Shown here: one piece after another, positions 1 through 19,714 of the stretch
Numbering within the stretch: the stretch's first letter is position 1
Layout of the letters: every line of letters starts with the position of its first letter
Assembly (NCBI GenBank): GCA_028023455.1
Contig: JAQFVV010000288.1
Span: 496,001-560,000 of the forward strand
Direction: 5' to 3'
Origin: Epiperipatus broadwayi
Taxonomy: Eukaryota; Onychophora; Udeonychophora; Euonychophora; Peripatidae
DNA length: 64,000 bases
Translations under genes and position numbers: made by a program
Notes under the pieces: model-generated
What the model was told of the DNA's origin: nothing
What the model saw: the letters and a program-made list of their open reading frames with translations, nothing else
The model's database searches: none

Positions 1-812
1 CTCACATCACCATCTAAATAATACACTAAGTAAGCAACGTTGTCGAAGGTTTATCAAGTGGTACAATATTTCATGTAATATCTGGATCAAGGAAACTATA
101 TTATCAGATTTCAGCATATTTATTATCAGAATTATAAAGTAATGTACTTATTTTGTAATATACTTATTTTGTAATAGATGAAGGAGATGTGGAAACTAGA
201 AAACGAATGCACGTAAGAATAACTCAAGACACAGTTTTTAATAAATAAACAAGGCATTTATTTACACTTAAGATTTAATAAAATGTATTCGGTTCACAAT
301 AAGATTATTTATCCTAATCTTTAAATCTACAAATAAATCTATGAATATAAGTTTGGGATTATCCTTATTACATATTACATCATTTATTATTGACACACTT
401 ATGAGCGCAAATTAACAAACAAATAAGACTTTAATATTCTGACTTTGGATTATCTTGGCTATCTAAACATTTTCATATGCAACACTGAATAAATAATATA
501 TTATATTATGGGCACAATACACTTTTGAGAGGATATATTATCAATTGTTGGAATAAAGCAAATTAATACATTTGGTTATCAAGAGAGCAGCTTTAAATGA
601 CTTAATTAAATAAAAACTTTAAATAACTACACTTTTCATGCATATTCTGATGATTTATGATTTCTAATTTGTGGCAAATTAATATGATATGTTTTAAAAC
701 ATTTATTTCCTGTTTTAAGTTTAACAATATTATACATTTTATATTTGCGATATTATTGGAGTTATGCGTGTGTCATCCTATGCCATTATAATAATGAAAT
801 CAATATTTTCAC
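1..812. other. AT-rich DNA without recognisable genes
   Basis: I see no long reading frame, no structured repeat and no RNA gene here. It is the left flank of the LINE insertion. A short duplicated phrase near 150-175 (cttattttgtaata) is the only local repetition. Confidence 0.7.
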
Positions 813-831
813 ATATTATCAAGTTATTTAT
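813..831 (+). repeat. Left target-site duplication of the LINE
   Basis: The 19-base word ATATTATCAAGTTATTTAT occurs here and again, identically, at 5293-5311, directly outside the two ends of the LINE. A direct repeat of this length at both edges of a LINE is the expected product of target-primed reverse transcription. Confidence 0.85.
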
Positions 832-946
832 AAATAATTTTATTGAAAAACCATATCTAATAATGATATAATTGTAAATCAAAAAAAAAAATAGTTATCC
901 ATGTTAGTCAGGAAACCAAATGTTCTGATGTGGTCACTGGTGTTGT

Positions 947-3169
947 TTAGTCCAGCTTAATCAGGCTCCATGTCTTGTCAAATAAAAATCTGGATGAGAT
1001 TATTCTGTCCTTATGATGAAATTCCTTCAGCTTGGAAATGAATGTGTCTTCAGGCATGGGATGAGGAAAAATAAACTTGCTGTGACATCTGGCTATCCAG
1101 ATGGCATAGGTGAGAAAGGTTGAGAGTCTTGTGGTGACAAAATCCCTGGACAGGAAGCAGCTTTTGATATTTAGGATTTTGTTCAGGGAAATGTGGCAGT
1201 AGTGAGTAATGAAAGTTCTGATTTTGTCATATGCTGGGCAATCATTTATCATATGATCAAAGGTTTCACAGGTTCTATGGCAGTTGTGACACATAGGATC
1301 TATATTCTTAAGGAATCTCCTGTAGTGCAGGAACCAGTTCGTCTGGAGTGAATTTAGGTTGATTTTCACTAGAAAGTCCAGGAACCTTGGCTCCAGCTTG
1401 AGATGCCTGAAAAACCTGGTGACCATCTGATTGTTGCCTCCGAGGTATTGAATGGAAAAGTTTTGTGTGGTAAATAGCAGATTATGAGCATCCCAAATAG
1501 AGATTTTTTGTCTGAATACTAGGGTAGAGTGGCCATTGTGAGTGAGAAGGTAGTCAAGTATCTGATTTAGCCAGCTTATCTTTGAAGGTGGAGGTTTGTC
1601 TGATGGAATGAGTGGTTGTTCCGCTACAATCTGGGGAAATTTCTTTTGGAGGATGTGGATCATAGAGTGACACTTTTGGTAATATACAGAAAAAGTTGTG
1701 TGCAATGACATACCATTATTTTTGCTATGTCGCTGCATGCGTTCAATTCCTATGGCCGCTATTTTACCATTCCACAAAAGTCGAGCACAGATTCGGTTGA
1801 TTTTTGTGTTGAAAGTCTTGGTCATGTTAATTATGGGAAGATAGTAGCTAATCTTTGCCATTACCTTGATATTGAGGAGAGAGATTTTTTCTTGCAGTGA
1901 TAAATAAACCTTGGCAAGGTTTTTAACTGTGTTGGTGGCAGCTTCAATGATGGAATTCTGTATTTGTATCAACATGGCTTGCGGTGACTTGTAAATGGGA
2001 AACCCCAAAAAGTTTTGGGAGTCTGCTGAGAAAGGTGATGAGATCTTCTTGCCAGTGTTGATTTTCCAGGCTGATGACTTGTTGAGGTTGAAGGAAAGTT
2101 TGGAGGATTCGGAAAATTTTTTGATTATTTGGACGAGGGGTTTTAGATATTTTTGGGAGGGTAAGGTGACAAGTACATCATCATGTAGGCAAATGCTTTA
2201 CAGTGTTTCTTCAGCTGAGGTATATAGATTCCTGGAAGTTCAGCCTCAATCTGTTTAAGAAAGGGGTTTAAGTAGAGTATAAATAGGAGACTGCTAAGTG
2301 GAGATCCCTGGGGTATGGATGTAGGAGGAATAAAACCATCTGTAAAGAAACCATTCAGAGAAATGTGGACCAATCTGTTATTTAGTAGATTGTCCAATAT
2401 CTGAATGATTTGAGTAGGAATGTCTAGTGCTGAGAGGCAATTGAGCAGGATGTTGATATCTACTGAATCAAATGCTTCAGAGATGTCTAGCTGAATGGCA
2501 ATGGGTTCGTATAGATTCTTGGATCTGATATGATCACAGAGGATTTTTACCTCCCCGATTGCAGAGAGTGTGGACGAGCCCTTCTTTGTGAATTGCAACT
2601 GGGATATGTTGTCCAGAATAAATCTTGTATTTTCTCCTTGATCACCCTTTCAATGACGTTAAACAGGATTGGGGTCATGGAGATTGGTCTTATGCTAGAT
2701 AGATCAGATGGGTCCCAGTTTTTCTTAAGGAAGGGGACCATCGCTATGGGATAAAGTTTAGGGATAGTTTTTTGCTGTTTGCAAGATGGTTAATTAGTTT
2801 TAATACTATGGGAGCTGTGAAATTCTCAAGGTGCATAAGTATGAACTTTGGGATACCGTGTAGTCCTGGATGGACATTGGAAGGTAGGGCAGTCAAGCGG
2901 TTTTTGATGTTTGATATTGTTATTCCATGTTCATTGTTTTGTGATGTCTTATGCCACTTATTTGTGGGGTAGGGAACAGAGTTTGACAGGCAGTTTTTGA
3001 AATATGACTCTATTTGGATGAGCATTTGATTGCCAGAGGTATGGCTACCACCGATGAGGAGGGATAAAGGAGTTTTTTGTTTCTTCTTTGCCCCCAGAGC
3101 CCATCTGAGATAGCCACGTGTCCAGCAGTGTTGGCCAGGTAAGTATAACCTAGCATTCTTTGTTGCCAT
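947..3169 (-). pseudogene. LINE ORF2 reverse transcriptase and C-terminal domain (broken)
   Basis: Successive minus-strand reading-frame blocks (3169-2744, 2741-2547, 2598-2143, about 2182-947) together encode a LINE reverse transcriptase. Visible landmarks are RPISMTP near 2690, motif A as LDISEAFDSVD near 2480, motif B as PQGSPLSSLLFILYLN near 2290, and the catalytic DDVLV at about 2182-2168. The last lies in a different frame from the preceding FAY, so the Y-x-D-D box is split by a frameshift. The C-terminal part (2008-947) contains LLWNGKIAA and a CHNCHRTCETFDHMINDC C-x2-C-x7-H-x4-C motif near 1290-1240, typical of the post-RT region of many LINEs. No single continuous protein remains. 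Confidence 0.88.
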
Positions 3170-3187
3170 TATTTCAGCAATCGCAGC

Positions 3188-4086
3188 TTATTTCTGCTTG
3201 TACTGTGTTTTAAGTAATAGGAGGTTGTCTATAGTACCATCACTTGAGAAATTTTTAATCCTATGGTGTAGCAGATCAAGCTCATTTATAAGGGTTGTTG
3301 ACCCTTTATGTTTTTTGGTATGCTGTATGATTATAGTTTGGAGGATGCCTGTGAAGGCGAACCAGGCTTCCTCTGGATTTATGTTAAGAATGTCAATTTT
3401 TTCAAAGAGTATGTAAGCATCTGAGAAAACAGCTTCCATGGCAGCAGCTTTAATTATAATTACGATTGTTTTATTGAAGTCTATGGGAGTATAGCAGTCC
3501 AGATATAGAGATGCTATCAGGGCAAGATGGTCTGAGAAGGGAACTGGTTGAAGCTTTGCTTCCAAACCATAGTGCAGCTCTGAGCAGGGAAGAAACCTCT
3601 GCCATTTATGAAACCCCTGGCTAAGAGATGAAGGTATTTCTGTGTGAACACATCATATTGCAGGTTGAAGTCTCCCAATAGGATTGTAGGGCCTGTGTTG
3701 TTTGCAGTGATGAGATTTATGGTATGGATTATTCTAGAATAGGTAAATGGGTTGTTCTGGCAGTATACGTAAATTGCAATGAATTCGCTAGATTGGTATA
3801 TAAGCTTGATTGCAATGAGATTGGCATCATGGTAAAGCACTTTATAGGAAGAAGGTGGTTTCCTGTTATTAATGATGATTCCTACCCCTCCAGCAGCCGA
3901 TGTATTAGTGGACAGAAGAGTGAAGCCCAGTTTTGAAAGTTCATGAATTATTTGAGGGTTGGAGTTTAGGTGATATTTGGTCTCACCTAAGAATAAAATA
4001 TGAGATGTAAGATGAAAATAATGCCTAATCGCATATAAGCGATCAGAAGAATTAATTCCCCTGATGTTGAGACCAATATTTGGCAT
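3188..4086 (-). pseudogene. LINE ORF2 apurinic-type endonuclease domain (frameshifted)
   Basis: The reading frame 4086-3517 starts with an ATG and shows the exonuclease-endonuclease-phosphatase fold signatures: LNIRGI near the N terminus, FLGETKYHL (metal-binding Glu), AAGGVGIIINN, and LLGDFNLQ (the Asp-x-Asn pair). The family's closing SDH triad (PFSDHLAL) sits in a different frame in the overlapping block 3565-3188, so a frameshift near 3540-3560 separates the halves. This enzyme nicks target DNA to prime reverse transcription. It lies just downstream of ORF1 with a ~215-base gap, the usual order of two-ORF LINEs. The copy is inactive. Confidence 0.88.
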
Positions 4087-4301
4087 TGGTTTTATGGCCG
4101 GTGGAATCTTTGATTGAGGGTTGTAATGGTCCTTGTGATCACTGAATTTCTGATCTGGCAGGGAAGGCTTGTGAAAATCAGCTCGAATGAGCTCAGTTTC
4201 ATTGTTGTATGATTCATGACTGAGAGGGTTTTTGGTTGTGCTTTGTACCTTCCTCTTGTTTTTTTCCAGAATAGAATTTACACTGAAGGGAAGGGAGAAC
4301 T

Positions 4302-5291
4302 TTAGGTAGTTTGGCTCGGAAGCAGGATATAAGTGTGAGTCCTCTTCCTCAGAGTAGGCCTTTGAAAGTTTGGAAGATTTTCATTTATTATTAGCATTAG
4401 AGGGTAGGTTGAAATCCATGTCAGAGTCATAGTCCGAGATGAGTAGTTAAGATCTATTTTTGTAGGTGTGGGAGCTTTCACATGGGATGAATTCATATAG
4501 GGCATTGATAGTTTTGATGCATCCATTATAGATTTAGTGTTAGTAACTGCTGGTTTTGATCTTAGAGGTTTTGGAGTTCCTAGTGCATTGTTATGGTCTT
4601 GATGGTCTATGCTGAGAAGTGCATTGTCTGTATTGTCAGAAGAGATTGATAGATTTTTGCATCTAGAGGGGTTATTTGGTTCTTTTGATTTTGAGCTTTT
4701 TGGTAGATTGTCTGGTTTCTGTGAGTTATCTCTGGCCTTGGTGCCATTTGGATTTTGAAATGCTATTTGGATCTGTTTGTTGTCATTGGATGGTTTTCCC
4801 TTGAGTTCAGTAGAAGGATTCATAAGGTCTTTGGTGTTGGTTAATGAACTGTATGATTCGACTTCAGCTTCAGCAGTATGTGGGCCTGGAGTGTTTGTGG
4901 TTGGCATTTCATTATATATGACATCGGCAGGTGTGAGTCTATGAGGTGCTTTACATTTGTGAAACCTATTTTCCTTTTGACCACAAGAAGTGCATATTTT
5001 GGCTGGGCATTCCTTTATGAGATGTGTTCTTTGGCCGCAATGAAAACATTGCGGCCTGACGCCAATGAAGGAAAGTATCATTGGACAACCTTTTGCTTTA
5101 ATGGTAGTTAGTATGTCGGTGGGGCCTAGGCCTTTTCTTAGTTGAATTTGAAATGAAGCAGTGTTGGATAGGATGGACTTGATTGTCTTGTCTACTGGCA
5201 GATATGAGAAATTCTGGATTTTCCCATAGGGTAAAAGGATTTCTTGGAGGAGATTATAATCAAGGCCCAAGATACAATTCTTTAGTGTTCC
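4302..5291 (-). pseudogene. LINE ORF1 (Gag-like, CCHC zinc knuckles), 5'-truncated
   Basis: The frame is open from the element's 5' edge at about 5291 to a stop at 4302. The first ~60 residues (LGLDYNLLQEILLPYGKIQNF) look like the middle of an RNA-recognition-type fold. Then CFHCGQRTHLIKEC is a perfect C-x2-C-x4-H-x4-C knuckle, followed by a second, imperfect knuckle (CTSCGQKENRFHKC). The remaining ~190 residues are Ser/Asn/Thr/Pro-rich and of low complexity. ORF1 proteins of this kind bind the element RNA. There is no ATG at the left edge; the natural start lies in the missing 5' part. Confidence 0.85.
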
Positions 5292-5292
5292 A

Positions 5293-5311
5293 ATATTATC
5301 AAGTTATTTAT
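5293..5311 (+). repeat. Right target-site duplication of the LINE
   Basis: Identical 19-base copy of 813-831, immediately outside the truncated 5' end of the LINE. Confidence 0.85.
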
Positions 5312-6417
<1,106 letters not shown>

Positions 6418-7365
6418 TTACCAGCATATTCACAATTTGTGAATGTATTCCTCCGTGATGATCTAGAAGTGCATAAAATAGAATAATTATAAGAGCAAAA
6501 TACAACACTAAATTTGTCTAACTATCTATTATATATATATATCATTAAAAATAAATAATATAAAAGTCACTTTTCTTGTTAACTTAAAAAAAAATCACTA
6601 GCAGAGTTTCTTTTCCAAAGTTTGCTAAACAATATGAAGACAATGAAGACTATTCCAGATAAGTGCACATGAGTAAAAATAGAAAACAAGAATACAAATT
6701 CTTCTAGGACAAAACATTTATAATTCAAACTTATTTTAGTAATCTCCAATGCTCTTAGCAAAAAAAAAGCTAATTGAGTTTACTAATATTGCATGTAAGT
6801 AATAATTTTTTTTTATAATGACAATTATATAAAAAGATAGTTCCAGCTAGATTTTGTATTATAATAATTATTTAATTTATTCTGGAAATATTTAGCTTAG
6901 CAGCAACTTTTAACAGGTTTCCTGAAGAAGACTTGTTTCCCTATAGTTTTAAGTAAGCATACATATAATTAATTTTAGTCATTGCGAATTAATTGTTCAT
7001 ATAAAATTTGCAATTCTTTAAGTAATAAAATTTTGTTATATTAACATCCTTCAATCCAACTTAAGCATATGCACATAGAATAAATAGTAGTAATTAAAGA
7101 AGTCACATATTTATTCTTAAATAAAACATATTTTATTTTTATAAGCATAGATAAAAGACAAATTTATCATTCTGTAATAATTTAAAGTATAGCATAATAA
7201 AGTACATGCATCCTTTTATTTTAATTTGACTTTTATAGAAGCAGAATATGGCTGGAACAGAAAGTTTATAAATTTTGTTAAATTGTTCTTCATGGTTTTC
7301 CACAAATATTATAGAACTCACACACTTTAGTTAGCAGATTATAAAGTTCATGCACTTTAAGTTTC
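6418..7365. other. AT-rich DNA, nothing recognised
   Basis: No gene, RNA or clear repeat seen, apart from a short (TA) run at about 6530. Confidence 0.65.
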
Positions 7366-7498
<133 letters not shown>

Positions 7499-8752
7499 AC
7501 AAAAGCAAATAAAGTAGAACGATTTTGTCAGCATAAAGATACATTTTTAAAGAAAAATAATAATAAGAGCAATAACATTAATGATAGGGTTAATTTAACA
7601 TTTAACTGGAGCAAAGAGTTTTAAAATATACCTCTTTTTATACCTTAGCCAATCATTCTAGTTGAAGACTGTCTGGTAATTAGAATTCTCCTATGACATT
7701 TAAAATTCACTTTGGAGTTTTAAAATTGACTTGACTTCTGGAAGAGATATATATACTGGTCAGGGGCAGAATGAACTATGGCAATGATTATAATGAACAA
7801 TTTTTATTAGTGACTATCAATTAAATAGAAATCCCTTCTTTCCATCAAAAGGTCATTTTCACTCCCCAAGTGTCAACTCCACTCTTTTGCACTCAGGAGG
7901 TAATTAAATATTCAAGAAATCTTTTTTTAAAAAAAAATCATTTTGACCTTCACAATTAAATCAAGTCAAATAAAACAAACAAAAAAAATAACTTTTTACA
8001 AACTTGAAACAAATGAATATTAATTAACTATTAAATAACAAAATGGTTGATAATATTATTTAATTTGTTAACTAATTCACCAATTCAAATAGCCATTAAT
8101 CACTGAAAAAAAATATATTTGCAAAATTATTAAAAATAATTACTGTAATTTAAATGTTTTATTGTAAGTATAATATTGTTTATTGTAATTAAAATATGAA
8201 AATGAAATGGAAAATGATACAGACATACCTGCCTGCAGATGTACTGCAACATAAATATTAAATTATCCTGACTAAATATAATTGACATGGCTATGGGTTA
8301 AACATATTTCACTGATTATAATATTGGTAAATGGATGGGTGTCAATGAATAATAAATCAGAACACCAATCAAACAAACACCAACACTATCTTATAAATAA
8401 ATAAAACATTTTAATATCAATCTAACTATTATAACAACACTTTCTGTAATAATCCATTCCTTCCTTGCATTAAACAATTTATTAAATATAATAATAACAA
8501 TAAACGCTTGCAAAATTGCTAACCAAAATGCACAGGTGACCCACATATAAATCTTTGGACCATTAATAGAAAATTTTTTTAAATTTTAAGGTTATTTCAT
8601 TTTTGTAGCACAATGCAGTTATTATATTTATTGCATGTGTTATTGTGATATGTGTAGAATTACTAACAGATTTGTATTGAGAATATAGAGAAGTGATTAT
8701 GTGTGAAGTTGTGTTATTTTTTTATTTGTGTTATATATATACATATATATAT
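7499..8752. other. AT-rich DNA ending in a (TA)n tract
   Basis: No gene recognised. It ends in a short (TA)-rich tract (about 8732-8752) that directly abuts the solo LTR. Confidence 0.65.
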
Positions 8753-9104
8753 TGTAACGGTCAGGTTTGTACATTTGCTCAACTGACCGAGAGTCTGAGC
8801 CAGAGAACCAAAGGCTGACCAAGTCGGGATAGTGATATCCTATGTCTGATCATATCTCCACTCTCTCACTCATGCTTCCAAGTCAACGCATCATGAATGA
8901 CATGTCTGAGGTTACACTCACTATCTTTTTAATCACATTCCGGCAGTAGCAAAGCAGTAAAACATGAGACATTCCCCCTATTACCGATTATATAACTTAA
9001 CTAGTGATTCATAAGGTAATGAGCAAGTAATGAGGCTGAGACCAATATATATATTTCATAAATTTAATATAACAGTTAATAAATAAAAACAAATAGCTGC
9101 CTAT

Positions 9105-9301
9105 AGCTAGCTCACATGCAGGTGAGGGAATATTCAGTTATGAAGATACGTTATAACAATTTATATGTGCTCACACGCAGGTGAGTGCTCTAGATTCTAG
9201 AACAAATTATCAATGGATCACATCCAGGTGAGTGGTTTGGAGTTAGAAATATTATTACAAACAATTTATATATATATATAGCTCACATGCAGGTGAGTGG
9301 A
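9105..9301. repeat. Degenerate tandem blocks with CTCACATGCAGGTGAG
   Basis: Four spaced copies of a near-palindromic word: GCTCACATGCAGGTGAGG, GCTCACACGCAGGTGAGTG, GGATCACATCCAGGTGAGTG and again GCTCACATGCAGGTGAGTG. They are separated by ~60 bases of AT-rich sequence with ATTCAG/TTATAA phrases. They lie inside the solo LTR. Confidence 0.75.
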
Positions 9302-10289
9302 TATTCAGAGTTATAAAGGGTTTAAGTATTCTATAACCTTTTAATAAGCTTATGCCATCCATATCCCAACCTATGCTATGTTTTATATAGTAGAAATAAT
9401 TAACAGTTAATAGTAATCATTTATTATTAATTGACAACGGTTATATTATTATTATGCAGTTTAAATCTAACCATAAAGGTATTTGCATGTTATATAAATA
9501 ATAGTCATAGATTATATTTTATTATTAAGTTTGAACCTAACTGGAAAGATATTTGCGTGTTATATGTCATACAGATAAACCCATTAACTCAGATTCTGAG
9601 TCAGATCAAAGCCGAAGTTATTTTCTAGGGAAATTGAACTGAGGTGCAGCAGTCGAACGTCAAGACTCTAGTGCATTATAAACTATAGTATTTGGATAAG
9701 TGTGTCTCGAATGTACTCTTAATTGAGGTTTATTACCAAGTAAACGGTCCCCAATCTGATCTGCTTGCTATAATTGAAGAGGCCCTTTTATTAAAGTAGA
9801 AGAGTGGCTTATAAGCCTTTTGGAATGCCTGGTTCCTCCAAATATAAATAACTGTCACAGTCACCTGAACTTTTGAGGCGTGACTTGATGAAATAGGAAT
9901 AATGTCACCTTTGCCTAAACTTTCGAGGCGTGACTTGACGAAATACGAATCTGGTGTAGGCCATTTAGGGATAGCAAGAAGATGTGTAAACTAGCAATAC
10001 CTTTGCCATGCTAAATTACTATTTTGTAAATTAAAGACGCTAAATCCTAGCTTCTCTCAGTACTACAATGCCAGTCAGTTCATAAATGACATTATTGAGT
10101 CACATGATAATGGCGATACAGAGAATCTGATTTACGGTTTTCTGCATAGCATATTATTCTTTAATTATATGAAGTTATAGCAAAAGTCTAGATTAACTAG
10201 AATTTGAACATTATATATAGTATAACTGCTATCCCAAATCAAACGAACTGATTCTAAAATATGGATTATTAAATAGCTTATAAATTACA

Positions 10290-10565
10290 CAAATAATCTT
10301 AACTAACTCGTCAAAATAAGCGTTACTAATAATGCAAATTGTATTTTGAATAGCTTACACAAAGCCTACATTTTAAATAGTTTGCGCAAAATATACTTTT
10401 TCAAATAATTGGCAAAATACATATTTCAAATATCTTACACAAAAGATGCATTTTAAATAACATATGCAAAACTGCATTTGAAATAACATAAGCAAATATA
10501 CATTTTAAACAACTTTAGCAAATATCCTCATTTTAAATAACTTTAGCAAAATATACTTTTAAACA
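10290..10565. repeat. ~33-bp degenerate tandem repeat inside the solo LTR
   Basis: The phrase (a)catTTTAAATAactt(a)gCAAAatata recurs about eight times with substitutions. It is non-coding and of a kind also seen in the other long LTRs in this window. Confidence 0.7.
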
Positions 10566-11394
10566 ACATGTTATCTCATTATAATTTAACAGATTCACTC
10601 TGGCATCAATGATAGTTTCATTTCAGAAAGGAGTCTTTGCTATATTCTCTTTATTACAATAATCTGATGTAGCAGAAACAAGGTTACTCGCTCCCCTTTG
10701 CCCGATAATTTACTAACATAAAAGACTCCGTTCTGGTGACAACATAGCATAAATTGATAAAGGTAAACTTAAACTAAAGATTGATGGCATAAGAATTTAT
10801 TATATGATTCTATAGCAATTAGATATTTATGCTTATTAAAACTATTAATTCAAAATATTAATGATCAAGCAAGAATTTTGAGTGCTCTAAAATTTAAATA
10901 AATTTGAGATAAACATTTTAGTGGGACATTTAGATGATAATTATTTACTAGATTTATTTAGTTAGCTAGTTTTTTTAATTTATAAGTTTAGTTATTGTAT
11001 TAAATATTGGGTAAAATGATTTACCAGTAAAGTCTTTAGGGCATTGTTCAATGTGCTTCTCTTTCTATTCAGTCAGGCTGGGCTTCTCTTTAGTTTTAGT
11101 TTGGATGCAGCTTTGCAAATTTATTTTTGTGGCAGCTTTCCCCATTTCTCTGGTCAGGAACTCTCTGGTCTGGCTTCTTTCTCACTGGTCTGGGCATGGT
11201 GGAGGTTTTTCTCATCGGTAGCCCCTCTTGGAAGAGCAACGGCTGTCCTTAGTCTCTAGCCGATGGTCATCGTTGGAGCAGCCTGGATGGTGGCTTTCTA
11301 AGATTCGGCTTTTCAGAAATCTTCAGTAGTGAAAATGCAAATTTCACAGCAACAGGAAAATTTAAAGTAAGAGAGTGTGATGATGGAAAAGGAC

Positions 11395-11404
11395 CTTTTT
11401 ATAT
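11395..11404 (-). promoter_or_regulatory. Putative LTR core promoter (TATA box, minus strand)
   Basis: On the minus strand the sequence reads AATATAAAAAGGTCC, a close TATA-box match, about 670 bases from the LTR's 5' end (12075). It sits in a locally GC-richer block. The position suits a U3 promoter of a minus-oriented LTR. Recognised by sequence only. Confidence 0.4.
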
Positions 11405-12095
11405 TATTTTTCTGATGGTAGTACCCTCCCACTTTTAGTCATGCCACACTGTACAATTCTTGTTTGAACTAGCCTTTAGTCAAATATCCAGTTAATAACT
11501 TATTTGGTGGATTTAAATTTGGACTTCAATTGATGTCATCATTGCTTCTGGTCAAAGATGATAAGAAAGTTGTATTAGCATTAGTATAGATTTATGCTCC
11601 ACTAAATTTTATAATTGGTCTAAGTTATATAATTTAAAATAGGTCAAGTTTTTAACTAAAGATCTATTTTTGGAAATGCTAAAACTGATAAACAACTTAC
11701 TGCTTCAATAATTTTACACAAACAAAGAACTGAAAATTATCTAACTTGAAATTTATTTACAATGAATATTGACTGAAATAAATAATTATTTAGAAGGAAT
11801 TGAAAATATAATATTATAGATTTAAACTTATTCTGTTATATATAAATTTTAACTACCGTTGTCCATCCATTTTAACATATGTACTGGAATATACACGTAT
11901 ATAATATTTTGCGAATGTAATTTTATAATATAATTAATGGGATGATTACATACGCACATACTCTGTTATATTATAAGCACACTTAATGTTTTAAATTTAA
12001 GAAACACACGCAATCTGAGTGTAATGAAGTAAACTATTATCGAAGATAATAGGTGAAACAGGTGTAACCATTTCAATATATATATATATATATAT

Positions 12096-12315
12096 CATAT
12101 TATTATTACTATTTGCGGGATATTCCGTGTAGTGAAAAAGCTAAATGCTGACGTTTCAGTACAATATCAAGTACCTTCCTCAGAGCGTCCTCTTTCTCAA
12201 ATCATAAGATTTGAGAAAGAGGACGCTCTGAGGAAGGTACTTGATATTGTACTGAAACGTCAGCATTTAGCTTTTTCACTACACGGAATATCCCGCAAAT
12301 AGTAATAATAATATG
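12096..12315. repeat. Perfect 220-bp palindrome, likely Penelope-like terminus
   Basis: Two perfectly complementary 107-base arms (12096-12202 and 12209-12315) are separated by the 6-base spacer CATAAG. Each arm carries CTGAGGA, a 19-base spacer able to form a short stem, and GAAACGTC. This spacing matches the conserved core of a hammerhead ribozyme as reported in the terminal repeats of Penelope-like elements (established knowledge). The left edge abuts the (TA)n tract of the solo LTR. I infer it is two inverted Penelope-like terminal repeats without a body. Confidence 0.8.
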
Positions 12316-19169
<6,854 letters not shown>

Positions 19170-19170
19170 A

Positions 19171-19224
19171 TGCTTGTAATGTTTATATTTATATATATAT
19201 ATATATATATAAACATTACAAGCA
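19171..19224. repeat. Hairpin-forming inverted repeat in (TA)n at the Penelope-1 left edge
   Basis: TGCTTGTAATGTTTATAT at 19171 is complementary to the matching word ending at 19224, with TA dinucleotides between. It lies between the (TA)n tract 19133-19167 and the inverted terminal copy of the element. Confidence 0.8.
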
Positions 19225-19252
19225 TAAAGCTAAACTAGTCAAAATATAATTA

Positions 19253-19714
19253 AAATTACCCCTAATCCAAAATTCAACCAGACCAGCATACAATAATATT
19301 AAAACACTACCAAAGGTTTCACTGCTACAAGCAGACTTCTCAAGTGTAAAGAACTACAAAAACTACACAATAAATATAATATTAAACTTTACCCACAAAT
19401 CCATTCACTTTCCATCTTCCCTTAATATTAAAAGAACTCTTAAATTAATTGCTTCAGAATAATAAATTTTCAATAATAAAGATTCTTTAATTCTTCTTTT
19501 GATTTCATTTCTCTCAAACAAGACAACCTTAGCTTCATCAAAATCAATAGTGTGGCCTGTATCTTTTTCATGGACATACAAAGCAGAACTAAGATATCTA
19601 TTCTTAACTCTACTTTTATGAACCTTTATTCTTTCATTTAAACTCAAACTACTCTGACCTATGTAAACCTTCTTACAAAATAAACAATGAATAAAATATA
19701 CTACACCAGGAATA
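19253..19714 (-). pseudogene. Inverted 3'-terminal fragment of Penelope-1 (GIY-YIG tail)
   Basis: The minus-strand frame 19647-19405 encodes ERIKVHKSRVKNRYLSSALY and the downstream Glu-containing segment FERNEIKRRIKESLLLK. It is nearly identical to the C terminus of the plus-strand body. It ends early because an indel changes the last residues. The homology to the body stops abruptly at about 19714, where the body's 5' sequence begins. Confidence 0.9.

Larger units (their letters stand above)
832..5292 (-). mobile_element. 5'-truncated, degraded LINE (APE-endonuclease class)
   Basis: A minus-strand non-LTR retrotransposon bounded by an identical 19-bp direct repeat. From 5' (high coordinate) to 3' it carries the end of an ORF1 with CCHC zinc knuckles, an apurinic-type endonuclease, a reverse transcriptase and a C-terminal region ending in a CCHC-like motif. 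The 5' boundary falls inside ORF1, because the reading frame is open right up to 5292, so the insertion is 5'-truncated as LINE copies usually are. ORF2 is broken by several frameshifts and the copy cannot be active. The ORF1 zinc knuckles and endonuclease layout fit the Jockey/I/Tx1-like clades; I cannot place it more precisely by eye. No poly(A) tail is visible at the 3' end, so these elements may end in a non-poly(A) tail. Confidence 0.9.
8753..12075 (-). mobile_element. Solo long terminal repeat, 3.3 kb (family B1)
   Basis: The unit begins TGTAACGGTCAGG and ends GGTGTAACCATTTCA, so it is bounded by TG...CA. It is flanked on both sides by (TA)n, consistent with a short target duplication inside a microsatellite. 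The left end TGTAAC is shared with the solo LTR at 33203 and with LTR element C, which fixes the orientation as minus. It contains four diverged copies of a block with CTCACATGCAGGTGAG (9108-9300) and ~33-base degenerate repeats (10290-10560). A GC-richer patch at 11040-11420 holds a minus-strand TATA-like box. No protein is encoded. A solo LTR arises when two LTRs recombine and remove the interior; that reading is inference. Confidence 0.65.

Noticed and set aside
11044-11259. 71-residue hydrophobic open frame
   Set aside because: It lies in the GC-richer part of a solo LTR on the strand opposite to the LTR. It has no family signature and is probably chance.
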